A stretch of DNA of 64,000 nt. It comes from Clostridium yunnanense. Its GTDB lineage: Bacteria > Bacillota > Clostridia > Clostridiales > Clostridiaceae. The notes below the pieces were generated by a model. The model did not search any database. It saw only the letters and a list, made by a program, of their open reading frames with translations, and was not told the origin of the DNA. This document shows positions 45,801-54,135 of the stretch, in pieces (the first letter of the stretch is position 1; each line of letters opens with the position of its first letter). Location: positions 1 through 64,000 of the forward strand of contig NZ_JAENHN010000055.1 of NCBI RefSeq assembly GCF_016595795.1, given 5' to 3'. Position numbers and translations under genes: made by a program.

Positions 45801-47653
45801 AAGGAAAACCAAATGCAGATCCAGAAGGATGGTACCATATAACCTGGCCATATCAATCCTTGGCAGATCCTCAGGGAGCTATAAGTAAGTGGGATGATAG
45901 TAAACTTCCTGATGATGAACGGTTTAACTCCTACTGGTTTGTTCAAAATATGAGTGCAAAGGGAAGTAGAGTGACAGATGTTTGGTCTAGTAACTGGACT
46001 AGTTACCAAGTCTTTAAGAAAGACACTAAATATAGTGCAGTGATCTGGAATCCTACAGACACTACACAATTTATTCAATTTAAAAATTCAGCAGGAAATA
46101 CTGGTTCAGCCTATATTCTTCCAAAAACAACCTTAACTGTAGATCCATTTGTAAATAATGCTGTACCGTCGCAGCCAGCACCACCAGCACCAAAGGCAGA
46201 TTCAGCACCTATAAGCCTTCCAGGGCTTTTAGAAGCTGAAAATTATTATACAAACTTTAGCTGTATGACAGATGTAAGCTCAGAGGGAGGGAATTGCCTT
46301 GCATATATAGATGGAGGAGACTCAGCTCTTTATGATGTTAATGTGGCTAAAGAAGGAGATTATACTGTTTCCTATAGAGTGAATAACGGAGGAAATAAAG
46401 GACAGATTAAGTTGAAGTCTAGTCTAAGTGGAAGTACAGTTTTATCCACTACAGATGTAAATAATAATGGAGGAACTTGGACCACTGTGTCCTCAACAGT
46501 TCATCTAAAAGCAGGAGTTCAGAGAATAACCTTATACTTTGCGGCAGGGGGATTCAATCTAAACTGGATTAATTTCATCTCAGGTGACAGCCAGCCACAA
46601 CCATCAACAAATCTCGCTCTAAACAAAGCCTCTACAGCTTCATCTTATATTGGAGGAAATACTGCAGCAGCAGCTTTTGATGGAAATAGCTCTAATACCA
46701 GATGGGAATCAAACTACAGTGATCCACAATGGATTTCAGTAGACCTTGGAGCAAATTACAACCTAACAGGAGCTAAGCTTACTTGGGAGACAGCAGCAGG
46801 AAAGGATTATAAAATACAAGTATCCTCAGATAATACAAACTGGAAGGATGCATATACAAAGACTGGAGGCACAGGTGGAGTTGAAAATATAACCTTCACA
46901 ACTGCACAGACAGGAAGATATGTAAGGATGTATGGAACCTCAAGAACCACAGGCTATGGATATTCACTATGGGAATTTGAAGTTTACGGAACAGCAGCTA
47001 ACACAACTAAGGTAGCAGCACCAGTGATAACACCAGCTACTGGAAGCTATACTTCAGCTCAAAATGTTACCATAACTGATCCTACAGCTGGAGCTACAAT
47101 AAGATATACCACTGATGGCACAGTGCCAACAGCAACCACAGGAAAAGTATACTCAGCTCCATTTACGGTATCCAGTACCACAACGGTAAAAGCCATAGCA
47201 ATAAACCAAGGCATGAGCGATTCAGATGTAGCAACCTCAACAATTACTATCAGTTCAGTAGTTAAGAACTTAGCCTTAAATAAAACAGCTACAGCTTCCT
47301 CCTACAAAACAGGAAATCCAGCTTCACTGGCCTTTGATGGAGATAACTCAAATACTAGATGGGAGTCAGATTATACTGATCCACAGTGGATATCAGTAGA
47401 TCTTGGAGCAAGCTATACTATAACAGGAGTAAAGCTAACTTGGGAAACGGCCGCAGGAAAAGATTATAAGATACAAGTATCTACAGATAATATAAACTGG
47501 AAGGATGCTTACGTAAAAACTGGAGGCACAGGAGGAGTTGAAAGAATAACCTTCAATTCTGCGCAAACAGGAAGATACGTAAGGATGTACGGAACCTCAA
47601 GGACTACGGGATATGGATATTCTTTGTGGGAATTTGAGGTGTATGGGAACTGA
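42818..47653 (+). CDS. Secreted GH81 endo-beta-1,3-glucanase with multiple binding modules
   Basis: An exported enzyme of 1611 residues that would cut beta-1,3-glucans such as laminarin, curdlan or fungal wall glucan. Order: signal peptide (about 1-39, ending VKAATA); two F5/8-type C modules (about 40-185 and 195-335); the GH81 domain (about 350-1110) with PIPSNDWWTS, GDHGMGINLSDHHFLWGYF, and the catalytic region NNQESSSEATFAWAGEYLWG, where Glu871 and Glu875 are the conserved pair; a CBM6-like module (about 1130-1260, LEAENYY); F5/8 (about 1268-1400); a chitobiase C-terminal-like domain; and a last F5/8 (about 1485-1611). AAGGGGG precedes the ATG. It ends abruptly at FEVYGN against a truncated YpmS-like frame. 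It probably works with the beta-helix enzyme upstream. Confidence 0.95.
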   Translation: MIGRSKSSRKICKRLLSLFSIAAFMVTMDTSLTVRPVKAATAYLLSANRPCYASTVNGGDVATRATDGDINTAWGAAWNVDNQWIDIDLGVSASVSRVVLKWQSPNTYATKYRIQVSNDELNWQTIYTQDNGTGGTRVPDVNGNPYCVEDLTVTGTGRYVRMYAPKCVSGYGAALYEFEVYGTGGVNPAPKTTVNLAKNKAVTVSSYLQPWWSKDSNGNVVTPLTGAQAVDGNPASYWLSDTGSDPNGQWLQVDLGQSYTIGEVDITWDAEFGRVYDLQVSSDGQNWTTVYRQVHGTGEAEKIPMYATGRYVKMKGIAMGRGSGYSIHEFQVLQYVDGDPKPIYTIPALPAPKTVQMGQGSYLTDDVTLAQPRDPKYITSNVKAPIPSNDWWTSVIYTRLSDGMPALPLMYKYFETGLGFYYASDIFTAPNDGGMDTKFNNMDLTINSSSIVKTPEARLDGYGDYSASIVFSDDSTAKMKSTLVKGSPYVYNTFLDPSSVEISSGAIVGLFDDNNNPVLAEDGSSITADHVGIEVKNTNTAPVSQTVTHDYGIFAPAGTVFTRSGSKIKINLGSGQNYLSVGLLTKRTDLNYVYQHAYAFVSNTSASYNYDMASANVNTTFTDTVDLKRTGFSSSPLMALFPTQWKYTTATFAAPVYKSARGTMKVLEGNTFKTTVKFNGITPSFGEPTESGSYNKTQMLAYLNTFKQSVTKDYWVADPYWQGKKLHPLAMGILISQQLGNYETRDQFISILRKILVNWFTYSGTDDNPYYMYYSKDWGTLIGQGGDHGMGINLSDHHFLWGYFTFAAGVLAAYDKDFVTNYGGMVEQLLRDSQNPSRTDTMYPFMRNFDPYEGHSWAGGYGDNQSGNNQESSSEATFAWAGEYLWGLATGNNTFRDAGIWGFTSEVNAIEQYWFNYDKDNWASDYDPGCVGMVWGSAYTYGTYFSGNPSCIYGIHWLPVSPVLTYLGYKPDIAATIYSAYRKDEDAYQAKLAAEGKPNADPEGWYHITWPYQSLADPQGAISKWDDSKLPDDERFNSYWFVQNMSAKGSRVTDVWSSNWTSYQVFKKDTKYSAVIWNPTDTTQFIQFKNSAGNTGSAYILPKTTLTVDPFVNNAVPSQPAPPAPKADSAPISLPGLLEAENYYTNFSCMTDVSSEGGNCLAYIDGGDSALYDVNVAKEGDYTVSYRVNNGGNKGQIKLKSSLSGSTVLSTTDVNNNGGTWTTVSSTVHLKAGVQRITLYFAAGGFNLNWINFISGDSQPQPSTNLALNKASTASSYIGGNTAAAAFDGNSSNTRWESNYSDPQWISVDLGANYNLTGAKLTWETAAGKDYKIQVSSDNTNWKDAYTKTGGTGGVENITFTTAQTGRYVRMYGTSRTTGYGYSLWEFEVYGTAANTTKVAAPVITPATGSYTSAQNVTITDPTAGATIRYTTDGTVPTATTGKVYSAPFTVSSTTTVKAIAINQGMSDSDVATSTITISSVVKNLALNKTATASSYKTGNPASLAFDGDNSNTRWESDYTDPQWISVDLGASYTITGVKLTWETAAGKDYKIQVSTDNINWKDAYVKTGGTGGVERITFNSAQTGRYVRMYGTSRTTGYGYSLWEFEVYGN

Positions 47654-47915
47654 AGATAATAAGCTAATCATGGTTTTGAAAGATGTACACTTAGGGAAAA
47701 TAAAGGTACCCAATAAAACTGTAATAAATCAGTTGAAAAAGGTTGATAAGAGCATTCTATCACTTGGAAAAAATGAGGATGAAATAATAATAAATACTCA
47801 AGCTGTAAAAGTATTAGAGGCTGGTATAGAAAATAACTTGGTGCAGGTTAAATATGACTATGGAGATTCTGTTAAGAAAGCTCTAGCTGATAATCCTAAT
47901 ATGGGCAAAAAGTAA
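47649..47915 (+). pseudogene. 3' remnant of a YpmS-like gene joined to the end of the GH81 gene
   Basis: From GTEDNKLIMVLKDVHLGKIK onward the frame aligns with the last 70 residues of the intact protein at 36270-36881 (TEANNIVMLLESAHIGKVKI): shared pattern LxxxHxGKxKxxNxTVxxxxKK...IxxNxQxVKxxxAxIExNxxxVxxDY. The membrane anchor and N-terminal two thirds are missing. The nominal ATG upstream (47613) lies inside the last F5/8 module in another frame, so this is not an independent gene. The join is at about 47647-47650, right at the GH81 stop codon. Confidence 0.75.
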
Positions 47916-48004
47916 GTTTATGATCTAATCCTTGGAGAAATATAAAAATAAATATAAAGAGTAACATAAATGAAAGTGTAAAGAAAAATATATAATTTAG
48001 AGTA

Positions 48005-48052
48005 AAAAAAGATGGAGTAAGATATAAAATTGTATCTTACTCCATCTTTTTT
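48005..48052. terminator. Long perfect bidirectional terminator
   Basis: AAAAAAGATGGAGTAAGATA (48005-48024) pairs perfectly with TATCTTACTCCATCTTTTTT (48033-48052) around an 8-base loop. It serves the glucanase side and the convergent L,D-transpeptidase. Confidence 0.92.
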
Positions 48053-48080
48053 ATTATCTATATTTAAGCATTAATTAATG

Positions 48081-49301
48081 TTAGTACCAGTACTTTCCTA
48101 AGTCGCTAATTGGAATTATTAATATCTTAGGGTTTTTGGTTGGATTAACCCAAGTGATTAGATCCTTCACCTGTGCTTCAGGCATTGATACACAACCAGC
48201 GGTTCCCCCACTGCCGTTTACGTGAACAAATATTCCACCGCCCTTATTTGCAGTTTGATTTACATTATAATCCGTTATTAAAGCATATTTATAATGAGTA
48301 GGATAACTTGCAAGATGTTCATAATCTCCGCCAGGATTACTATATATAAGTCTATTATAAGTAGAACTTCCGCTATTAAGATCCCAGTACATGTTATCAG
48401 TAACCTTAGTATAGCTGTATTTACATCCAGGGTTATCGGATACTCCAAAGGCACCTAGTATTCCAAGTACTCCAGCAGGAGTTTTGTCTGTTGACTGCAT
48501 TCTATTTGATATGTAGGCTAAACCGTTTGAACCAACTCTTCCATTAGTTTCGGTTTTTATAGTCCAATCATCACCATTTTTTTGATAGAACTTTATATTA
48601 GCATAGCTAGAGCTCATGCTGCTGGTGGTAACTAATATAATTTGGCTGCTATTTGACAGCTGAGGAGATTTAAAACCTTTTTTTACTTCAGGCGCTGGGG
48701 TAGCAGGTTGAGTGTTATTGATTGTGGAGGGGTTAGCCTGTGAAGCATTGCTAGTAGCAGCAGCTTTTTTAGCTTCTTCACTCTTCTGTGCCGCAGCTAA
48801 AGCTTCTTGTTGTTTCTTTTCTGCGTCCTCATCAGCTTTTTTATCATCAGCAGTATACTCATTAAGGTATTTAGAATTTATCCAACCCTCTTTTGAATCA
48901 TATTTAACCTTATACCAATCTTGTTGTTTACCTAAAACCTCAACAATAGTACGTTGTTTTAATTTGCTTATTACAGTTTCTGTATCAGAAGGATTTTCCC
49001 TAAAGTTAACTACCTCTGTAGTCTTACCAGTAAATTTCTGTTCTACAAATTGAGATTCTGGCTTTACAGCAGCTTGTTCAGTTTGTGCATTCTCTTTACT
49101 CGAATCAGCTTCAGTAGTCTTTGAAGTTGGTTCTTCTTTTTTTACATCAGTTAGCACAACTTTATTCTCTTTAGTTTTATTATTTTTATCGTTAGTATGT
49201 ATTAGTATTCCTACTGCAGCTGCGCATAAAACAACACAAGAAGCTGTAATTATTATGGATTTTTTTCTATTGTCACTAATAAATCTTAAAAGCTTGCTCA
49301 T
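48081..49301 (-). CDS. SH3-domain L,D-transpeptidase (YkuD family)
   Basis: A membrane-anchored, exported enzyme of 406 residues that forms or remodels peptidoglycan cross-links. A single N-terminal helix (about 17-35, IIITASCVVLCAAAVGILI) anchors it. A bacterial SH3 domain follows (about 95-155: VVNFRENPSDTETVISKL...WYKVKYDSKEGWINSKYL), then an Ala/Lys/Glu-rich linker, and the YkuD domain (about 215-400) with HVNGSGGTAGCVSMP, where Cys370 is the nucleophile and His360 its partner. The frame is open to 49349, but the ATG at 49301 is chosen because GAGGAG sits 8 bases before it and the anchor then begins normally. It is a single gene ending at the bidirectional terminator. Confidence 0.92.
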   Translation of the reverse strand: MSKLLRFISDNRKKSIIITASCVVLCAAAVGILIHTNDKNNKTKENKVVLTDVKKEEPTSKTTEADSSKENAQTEQAAVKPESQFVEQKFTGKTTEVVNFRENPSDTETVISKLKQRTIVEVLGKQQDWYKVKYDSKEGWINSKYLNEYTADDKKADEDAEKKQQEALAAAQKSEEAKKAAATSNASQANPSTINNTQPATPAPEVKKGFKSPQLSNSSQIILVTTSSMSSSYANIKFYQKNGDDWTIKTETNGRVGSNGLAYISNRMQSTDKTPAGVLGILGAFGVSDNPGCKYSYTKVTDNMYWDLNSGSSTYNRLIYSNPGGDYEHLASYPTHYKYALITDYNVNQTANKGGGIFVHVNGSGGTAGCVSMPEAQVKDLITWVNPTKNPKILIIPISDLGKYWY

Positions 49302-49432
49302 ATAAAAACTCCTCGCCATTAAATTATAGTGCTGTAAATAGTTTATCAAAAAAGTAAAAATATTTAAATGGAATATTATCTGTAGGAAAAATTTACTTAT
49401 TAAGTGATTAAGAAGATAATAATCAATGGATT

Positions 49433-49654
49433 ATGAAATATGAAGTTGATAAAAGAATGAATAGAGTAGTAGCTTATGATGATAACAATTTCGTTTTATC
49501 ATATTCATTTGAAGAAAATAAGGGAATTGGTGATAATAACACAACAATGTACACTATGAATGGTATTTACACACTGGTTCAAAATGGAAGAGATGGCTTA
49601 GCCATCTCTTTTATTTTATATTATGAGGAATTTTCTACTGGAAAACATATTTAA
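49433..49654 (+). pseudogene. Short unrecognised frame crossed by a terminator hairpin
   Basis: A 73-codon frame (MKYEVDKRMNRVVAYDDNNF...) with no clear ribosome site. A perfect terminator hairpin (49588-49616) lies inside its last third, so the end of the frame is unlikely to be expressed. The first 50 residues look protein-like, so it may be the damaged end of a small gene. I do not recognise it. Confidence 0.25.
49588..49616 (+). terminator. Perfect terminator hairpin
   Basis: AAGAGATGGC (49588-49597), loop TTA, GCCATCTCTT (49601-49610), then TTATTTT. Confidence 0.75.
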
Positions 49655-49690
49655 ATGCTTTAGGTTTTATCAATAAAAACTGATGGTGAT

Positions 49691-50093
49691 TTGATATTAT
49701 ATTTTAACTTTTTAGCCTTAGGGGGAATAAGTCTATACTTAACTCCTATATTTTATTATGTGATCTACTGTTCTTTTAAGGAAAATAAAAGAAAAGATGA
49801 CATAATGAAATATACAGTGCATATAATGGCAGTAGTTTCTTTAATCACAGTAATTTATGAAAGCATATTTTTAAAACTAAGAGTTTTTGGCTCATTTGGT
49901 TATGCCAATACTTATATACATATATGAATCAATAGGTAAAGGCGCTAAACTTGAGCATTTTAATTATAATATTTTTTCACAGTTTATTAGACAAGGTATG
50001 ACGGGGAAGATTTTAAATCCAAGAAGTAAATATATAAACAATCAATTGAAGCAGAGCTTTAAAGAAACCTTAGAGATAGATATAAAAAATTAG
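49691..50093 (+). pseudogene. Decayed membrane-protein gene in two frames
   Basis: Frame one (49691-49927, TTG start) has two hydrophobic helices (LALGGISLYLTPIFYYVIYC and VHIMAVVSLITVIYESIFL). Frame two (49887-50093) overlaps it and ends in a soluble, charged tail (NPRSKYINNQLKQSFKETLEID). The overlap of about 40 bases in different frames fits one gene broken by a frameshift, but without a homologue this is only a guess. Neither frame has a strong ribosome site. Confidence 0.3.
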
Positions 50094-50849
50094 AGTAATT
50101 AGTGTATAAACATATTACGGCAAATTGTGATATATTTATACACTGTTTTACTGTATGGAAAATTGCAAGATTTTGGATTTAAATGAGCGTATATACTTCA
50201 AATACTTTGTTAGCTGATTATATCTACAGTAAAAGAAGATTTATTTGATTGCTAAAGTTTACTTACATGCTTTTAGAAGTTATAAAGCACAAAAAAACAT
50301 ACTATAGAAAGATATATAAGTGATTTTTTTAAAATATAATATGTGAAAATATGTGATTAATATGTTGAGAAGTCAAATGGGTTATATGATAAAAAAGGTG
50401 AGTAAATCATAGAAAATGATAGTAACTGTCTATATAATTTGATTTAATAGTGTTAAAATGTATTGTGTTAATATGTAGAAAATAAAAATATGTATAAGTC
50501 TACAAAAAAGTAATGTATAATTTATACGATATCACAATGGGTTCGACAAAAAGTATGTTGGTAATAATTAGTATCGTTTTTTTGACATGCAATAATATGG
50601 TTTTAGATGCATTAATTTGGGTGTGGAAGGTTTGTGATAGTATGTGTTATAATTTGATTAAAGAAATGACAATAATAAATGAAAAAAATGACAAAAAGTA
50701 TATGTTTTATAATTGGACATGCTGGGGCCGTGGTATTATAATAAAAACGTTACAAAAAAGTTAATAGAATTAAAAAAATAGTGAATTTTATATAGAGTTT
50801 TTAAATAAATATATAACGTTGTGAATTTTATGTTAAGGGGGAAGGATTA
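50094..50849. other. Intergenic region before the polysaccharide operon
   Basis: About 750 AT-rich bases. A frame at 50513-50764 has no ribosome site and unusual composition (many Met, Cys, Trp), so I do not accept it. A promoter for the operon must lie here, but no well-spaced -35/-10 pair stands out. TTAAGGGGGAAGG just before 50850 is the ribosome site of the first gene. Confidence 0.5.
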
Positions 50850-51575
50850 ATGTCTAGCCTAGGAGAAGAACTATTTAGTGCTGAGATTCAAAAAGAATTA
50901 GCTATTGAAGAAGAAATCGTCGTAAAAGAAGAGAGTGCAAGTAATTTTGCTATCAAAGGCGGCAGGAGAATTGTTTATCAATCAGTAAAAAGAATTCTAG
51001 ATATACTAGGAGCTTTATTTGGTCTGATAGTTGCGTCACCTGTTTTTTTATTGACTTCGATTTTGATAAAACTAGACTCGAAAGGTCCTATATTCTTCTC
51101 GCAACAAAGAGTAGGTCTTAATGGAAAGCCATTTAAGATGTATAAGTTTAGATCTATGGTTGTAAATGCTGAAGAACTAAAGGAAATACTTCAGAAACAT
51201 AATGAGATGGACGGTGGTCCTATGTTCAAGATGAAGGAAGATCCTAGAGTTACAAAGATAGGTAGATTTATAAGGAAAACTAGTATAGATGAACTTCCCC
51301 AGTTAATCAACATATTAAGAGGCGATATGAGTATTGTTGGACCTAGACCAAGCCTGCCTAAAGAAGTAGCAAAGTTTGAACCTTGGATGCTAGAAAGGCT
51401 TGAGGTTAAGCCTGGACTTACTTGTTACTGGCAAACATCTGGAAGAAGTGATATAGGTTTCTTAGATTGGATGAAGCTAGATGTTAAGTATGTAAGAGAA
51501 AGAAGTACTTTGGTTGATATAAAATTGATTTTTAAGACATTTAAGGTGTTTTTAGGGGATGAACATGCTAGATAG
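50850..51575 (+). CDS. Initiating sugar-1-phosphate transferase (bacterial sugar transferase family)
   Basis: A monotopic membrane enzyme of 241 residues that moves a sugar-1-phosphate from UDP-sugar to undecaprenyl phosphate, the first step of polysaccharide repeat assembly. A soluble N-terminal stretch (1-45) leads to one membrane segment (about 50-72, ILDILGALFGLIVASPVFLL). The catalytic part has the FFSQQRVGLNGKPFKMYKFRSM block, KMKEDPRVTKIGRFIRKTSIDELPQ with the conserved Asp-Glu pair, GDMSIVGPRP and KPGLTCYWQTSGR. It is the short, one-helix form, not the long WbaP/WcaJ form with four extra helices. First gene of the operon, 12 bases before the next. The sugar donor cannot be predicted. 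Confidence 0.93.
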   Translation: MSSLGEELFSAEIQKELAIEEEIVVKEESASNFAIKGGRRIVYQSVKRILDILGALFGLIVASPVFLLTSILIKLDSKGPIFFSQQRVGLNGKPFKMYKFRSMVVNAEELKEILQKHNEMDGGPMFKMKEDPRVTKIGRFIRKTSIDELPQLINILRGDMSIVGPRPSLPKEVAKFEPWMLERLEVKPGLTCYWQTSGRSDIGFLDWMKLDVKYVRERSTLVDIKLIFKTFKVFLGDEHAR

Positions 51576-51587
51576 GGGGATATCGTA

Positions 51588-52745
51588 TTGGGGAATCTAA
51601 TAAAAGTGCTAACTGTGTTTGGTACAAGACCAGAAGCAATTAAAATGGCACCTTTAGTAAAAGAACTTGAGAAGAGAGAAGAAATAGAGTCCATAGTGTG
51701 TGTAACAGCGCAACATAGAGAAATGCTTGATCAAGTATTAAAGTTATTTAATATAGAACCAGATTATGACTTGAATATAATGAAGGAAAAACAAAGTCTT
51801 ACTGGTATAACAACTAAGGTTATAGAAGGATTAGACAATTTTATCAAATCAATAAAACCAGATATAATACTAGTTCATGGGGATACTACCACTACTTTCG
51901 CGGCAAGCTATGCAGCTTTCTGTAATCAAGTGAAGGTAGGACATGTTGAAGCTGGATTAAGAACTTTTAATAAATACTTCCCTTTTCCGGAAGAAATGAA
52001 TAGAAAGCTTACAGGAGCTATTGCTGATATGCATTTTTCACCAACTAACAGTTCTAAAATGAATCTGTTGAGAGAAGGAATAGAAGAAAAAGATATATTT
52101 GTAACAGGGAATACTGTAATTGATGCAATGGATAAAACTGTTGAAGACAATTATAAATTTGAAAATAATATTTTAAATAATATAGATTTTAAAAATAAAA
52201 AGGTAATTATGGTAACAGCCCATAGGAGAGAAAATTGGGGAGAAGGAATAGAAAATATATGCCAATCCCTAAAGAGTATTGTGAAGAAAAATAAAGATGT
52301 TGAACTAGTTTATTTAGTTCACCTTAATCCAGTTGTAAAAGATGTGGTAGAAAAACATTTATTAGGAGAAGAAAGAGTTCATCTGTTACCTCCACTAGAT
52401 ACTAAAGAGACTCATAACCTTATGAATAAAAGCTATATGATAATGACTGATTCAGGTGGTCTTCAAGAGGAGGCACCACACCTTGGAAAACCAGTATTAG
52501 TACTAAGGGATGTTACAGAAAGACCTGAAGCAGTAAATGCAGGTACAGTGAAATTAGTAGGTACAGATTATAATACAATATTAGAAAATGCTGAAGAATT
52601 GCTATATAATGATGAGTTCTATAAAAGTATGAGCACTGCTGTAAATCCATATGGTGATGGCTCTGCTTCAAAGCGAATAGTTGATAATATCCTATATTAT
52701 TTTAATATAAGAAAATATAAATCAGAAGAATTTAAGGGGGAGTAA
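51588..52745 (+). CDS. wecB: UDP-N-acetylglucosamine 2-epimerase (non-hydrolysing)
   Basis: A cytoplasmic enzyme of 385 residues converting UDP-GlcNAc to UDP-ManNAc. Family blocks are present: TVFGTRPEAIKMAPL at the N-terminus, HGDTTTTFAASYAAF, VGHVEAGLRTF, VTAHRRENWG and TDSGGLQEEAPHLGKPVLVLRD. The start is TTG, with GGGGGA 7 bases upstream; the protein then begins as others of the family do. It is followed after 5 bases by the dehydrogenase that would oxidise its product. Confidence 0.95.
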   Translation: MGNLIKVLTVFGTRPEAIKMAPLVKELEKREEIESIVCVTAQHREMLDQVLKLFNIEPDYDLNIMKEKQSLTGITTKVIEGLDNFIKSIKPDIILVHGDTTTTFAASYAAFCNQVKVGHVEAGLRTFNKYFPFPEEMNRKLTGAIADMHFSPTNSSKMNLLREGIEEKDIFVTGNTVIDAMDKTVEDNYKFENNILNNIDFKNKKVIMVTAHRRENWGEGIENICQSLKSIVKKNKDVELVYLVHLNPVVKDVVEKHLLGEERVHLLPPLDTKETHNLMNKSYMIMTDSGGLQEEAPHLGKPVLVLRDVTERPEAVNAGTVKLVGTDYNTILENAEELLYNDEFYKSMSTAVNPYGDGSASKRIVDNILYYFNIRKYKSEEFKGE

Positions 52746-52750
52746 GTGAT

Positions 52751-54121
52751 ATGGCAGTAAGAGAATTAGAAATAAAAGAAGAATTTATGGAACAATTTAA
52801 TGAAAATATTCCAAGTGATTCTATTAATAAAAAAGTATGTGTATTTGGACAAGGATTCGTAGGACTTCCTCTTACATTGAGTTTTGCTTTTAGAGGTTGT
52901 GAGACAATAGGTGTGGATGTTGATGAAATACTAGTGAAGCAGACTAATGAGGGAATGACTCATCATACTGAGATGTTTCATGATGTAACAATTAAGGAAG
53001 TTTTAAATATAGAATTAAACAACGGAAGATATAAGGCTACCACTGATGGTGGAGAAGCAGTTAGAAACAGCAATAATATAATTGTTACAGTAGGTATACC
53101 TATAAAAGAAGGCGAATATATTATAGATTACCTTAAATCTGCATGTGAAACAATAGGCGCTAATCTTAAAAAGGGTGATTTAGTAATAATAAGAAGTACA
53201 GTTATACCAGGTACTACAGAAGAGTTATGCCTACCTGTATTAGAAGAAAAATCAGGTATGAAAGCTGGTGAAGATTTTTATCTAGCTTATGCTTCAGAAA
53301 GAATAGCTGAAGGACTTGCTTTCGATGAATTTGCGAATATGCCTACTATTGTAGGTGCAATAAATGAAGCTAGTCTAAAAAGAGCAATTGAAGTTCTTAG
53401 TGTAGTTTGTAAAGCTGAAGTTATACCGGCTACAAATATAAAAGCAGTTGAAACCTCAAAGGTATTTGAGAATGTTCAAAGAGATGTAAATATAGCTATG
53501 GCTCAAGAGTTTGCTAGATTTACAGAAGGGTTAGGAATAGATATCTTTGAAGTAGTTAAGCTTGCAAATACTCATAAAAGAGTTAATTTATTAACACCAG
53601 GACCAGGAGTTGGGGGATATTGTATACCAAATGCATATCATTATATCCAACCAAAAGCAGCAGAAATGGATGTTGATATGGGCATACTTAAGCTTGCTAG
53701 AGCAAAAAATGCTGAGCTTCCAGCTTTTATAGCAAGTAAAGCTGAAGGACTTTTATGTAAGATGGGTAAAAGCTTAAATGGAAGTAGAATAGCGGTTCTT
53801 GGTTTAGCTATGAAGGATTATTCAAATGATGATAGAATAAGTCCACCAATTGATATATGTAAAATACTTATCGAAAAGGGTGCAGAAGTTAGAGCTTTCG
53901 ATCCAGTAGTTCCTACTAAATATAGCTTTAAAGTTGATTCACAAGAAGATGCACTTAAAGATGCAGATATAGTCATGATACTAGCAAAGCAACATGAATT
54001 TAACTTAGAGTGTAGTGATTTAAAATCATTTATGAGTGAAAATCCTATATGTATGGATACAAAAGCTATAATAGATAACAATAAAGCTATAGAAGCAGGA
54101 TTTGAATACTGGAGAATATAG
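52751..54121 (+). CDS. wecC: UDP-N-acetyl-D-mannosamine dehydrogenase-like enzyme
   Basis: A nucleotide-sugar 6-dehydrogenase of 456 residues. The N-terminal Rossmann motif is VFGQGFVGLPL (about 31-41) after an unusual 25-residue extension. The catalytic block GPGVGGYCIPNAYHY holds the nucleophile Cys291, and IRSTVIPGTTEE and the C-terminal GLAMKDYSNDDRISPP block are typical. The usual Asp after Cys-x-Pro is Asn here, as in some family members. Its place directly after the epimerase makes UDP-ManNAc the most likely substrate, giving UDP-ManNAcA, though UDP-glucose or UDP-GlcNAc cannot be ruled out by sequence alone. Confidence 0.88.
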   Translation: MAVRELEIKEEFMEQFNENIPSDSINKKVCVFGQGFVGLPLTLSFAFRGCETIGVDVDEILVKQTNEGMTHHTEMFHDVTIKEVLNIELNNGRYKATTDGGEAVRNSNNIIVTVGIPIKEGEYIIDYLKSACETIGANLKKGDLVIIRSTVIPGTTEELCLPVLEEKSGMKAGEDFYLAYASERIAEGLAFDEFANMPTIVGAINEASLKRAIEVLSVVCKAEVIPATNIKAVETSKVFENVQRDVNIAMAQEFARFTEGLGIDIFEVVKLANTHKRVNLLTPGPGVGGYCIPNAYHYIQPKAAEMDVDMGILKLARAKNAELPAFIASKAEGLLCKMGKSLNGSRIAVLGLAMKDYSNDDRISPPIDICKILIEKGAEVRAFDPVVPTKYSFKVDSQEDALKDADIVMILAKQHEFNLECSDLKSFMSENPICMDTKAIIDNNKAIEAGFEYWRI

Positions 54122-54135
54122 ATAGGTGGTACTTT

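Noticed and set aside
47613-47648. ATG at 47613 as the start of an independent gene
   Set aside because: It lies inside the last F5/8 module in another frame; homology to the YpmS-like protein begins only at about 47649.
50513-50764. 83-codon frame
   Set aside because: No ribosome site, odd composition and no recognisable family; most likely chance in AT-rich DNA.
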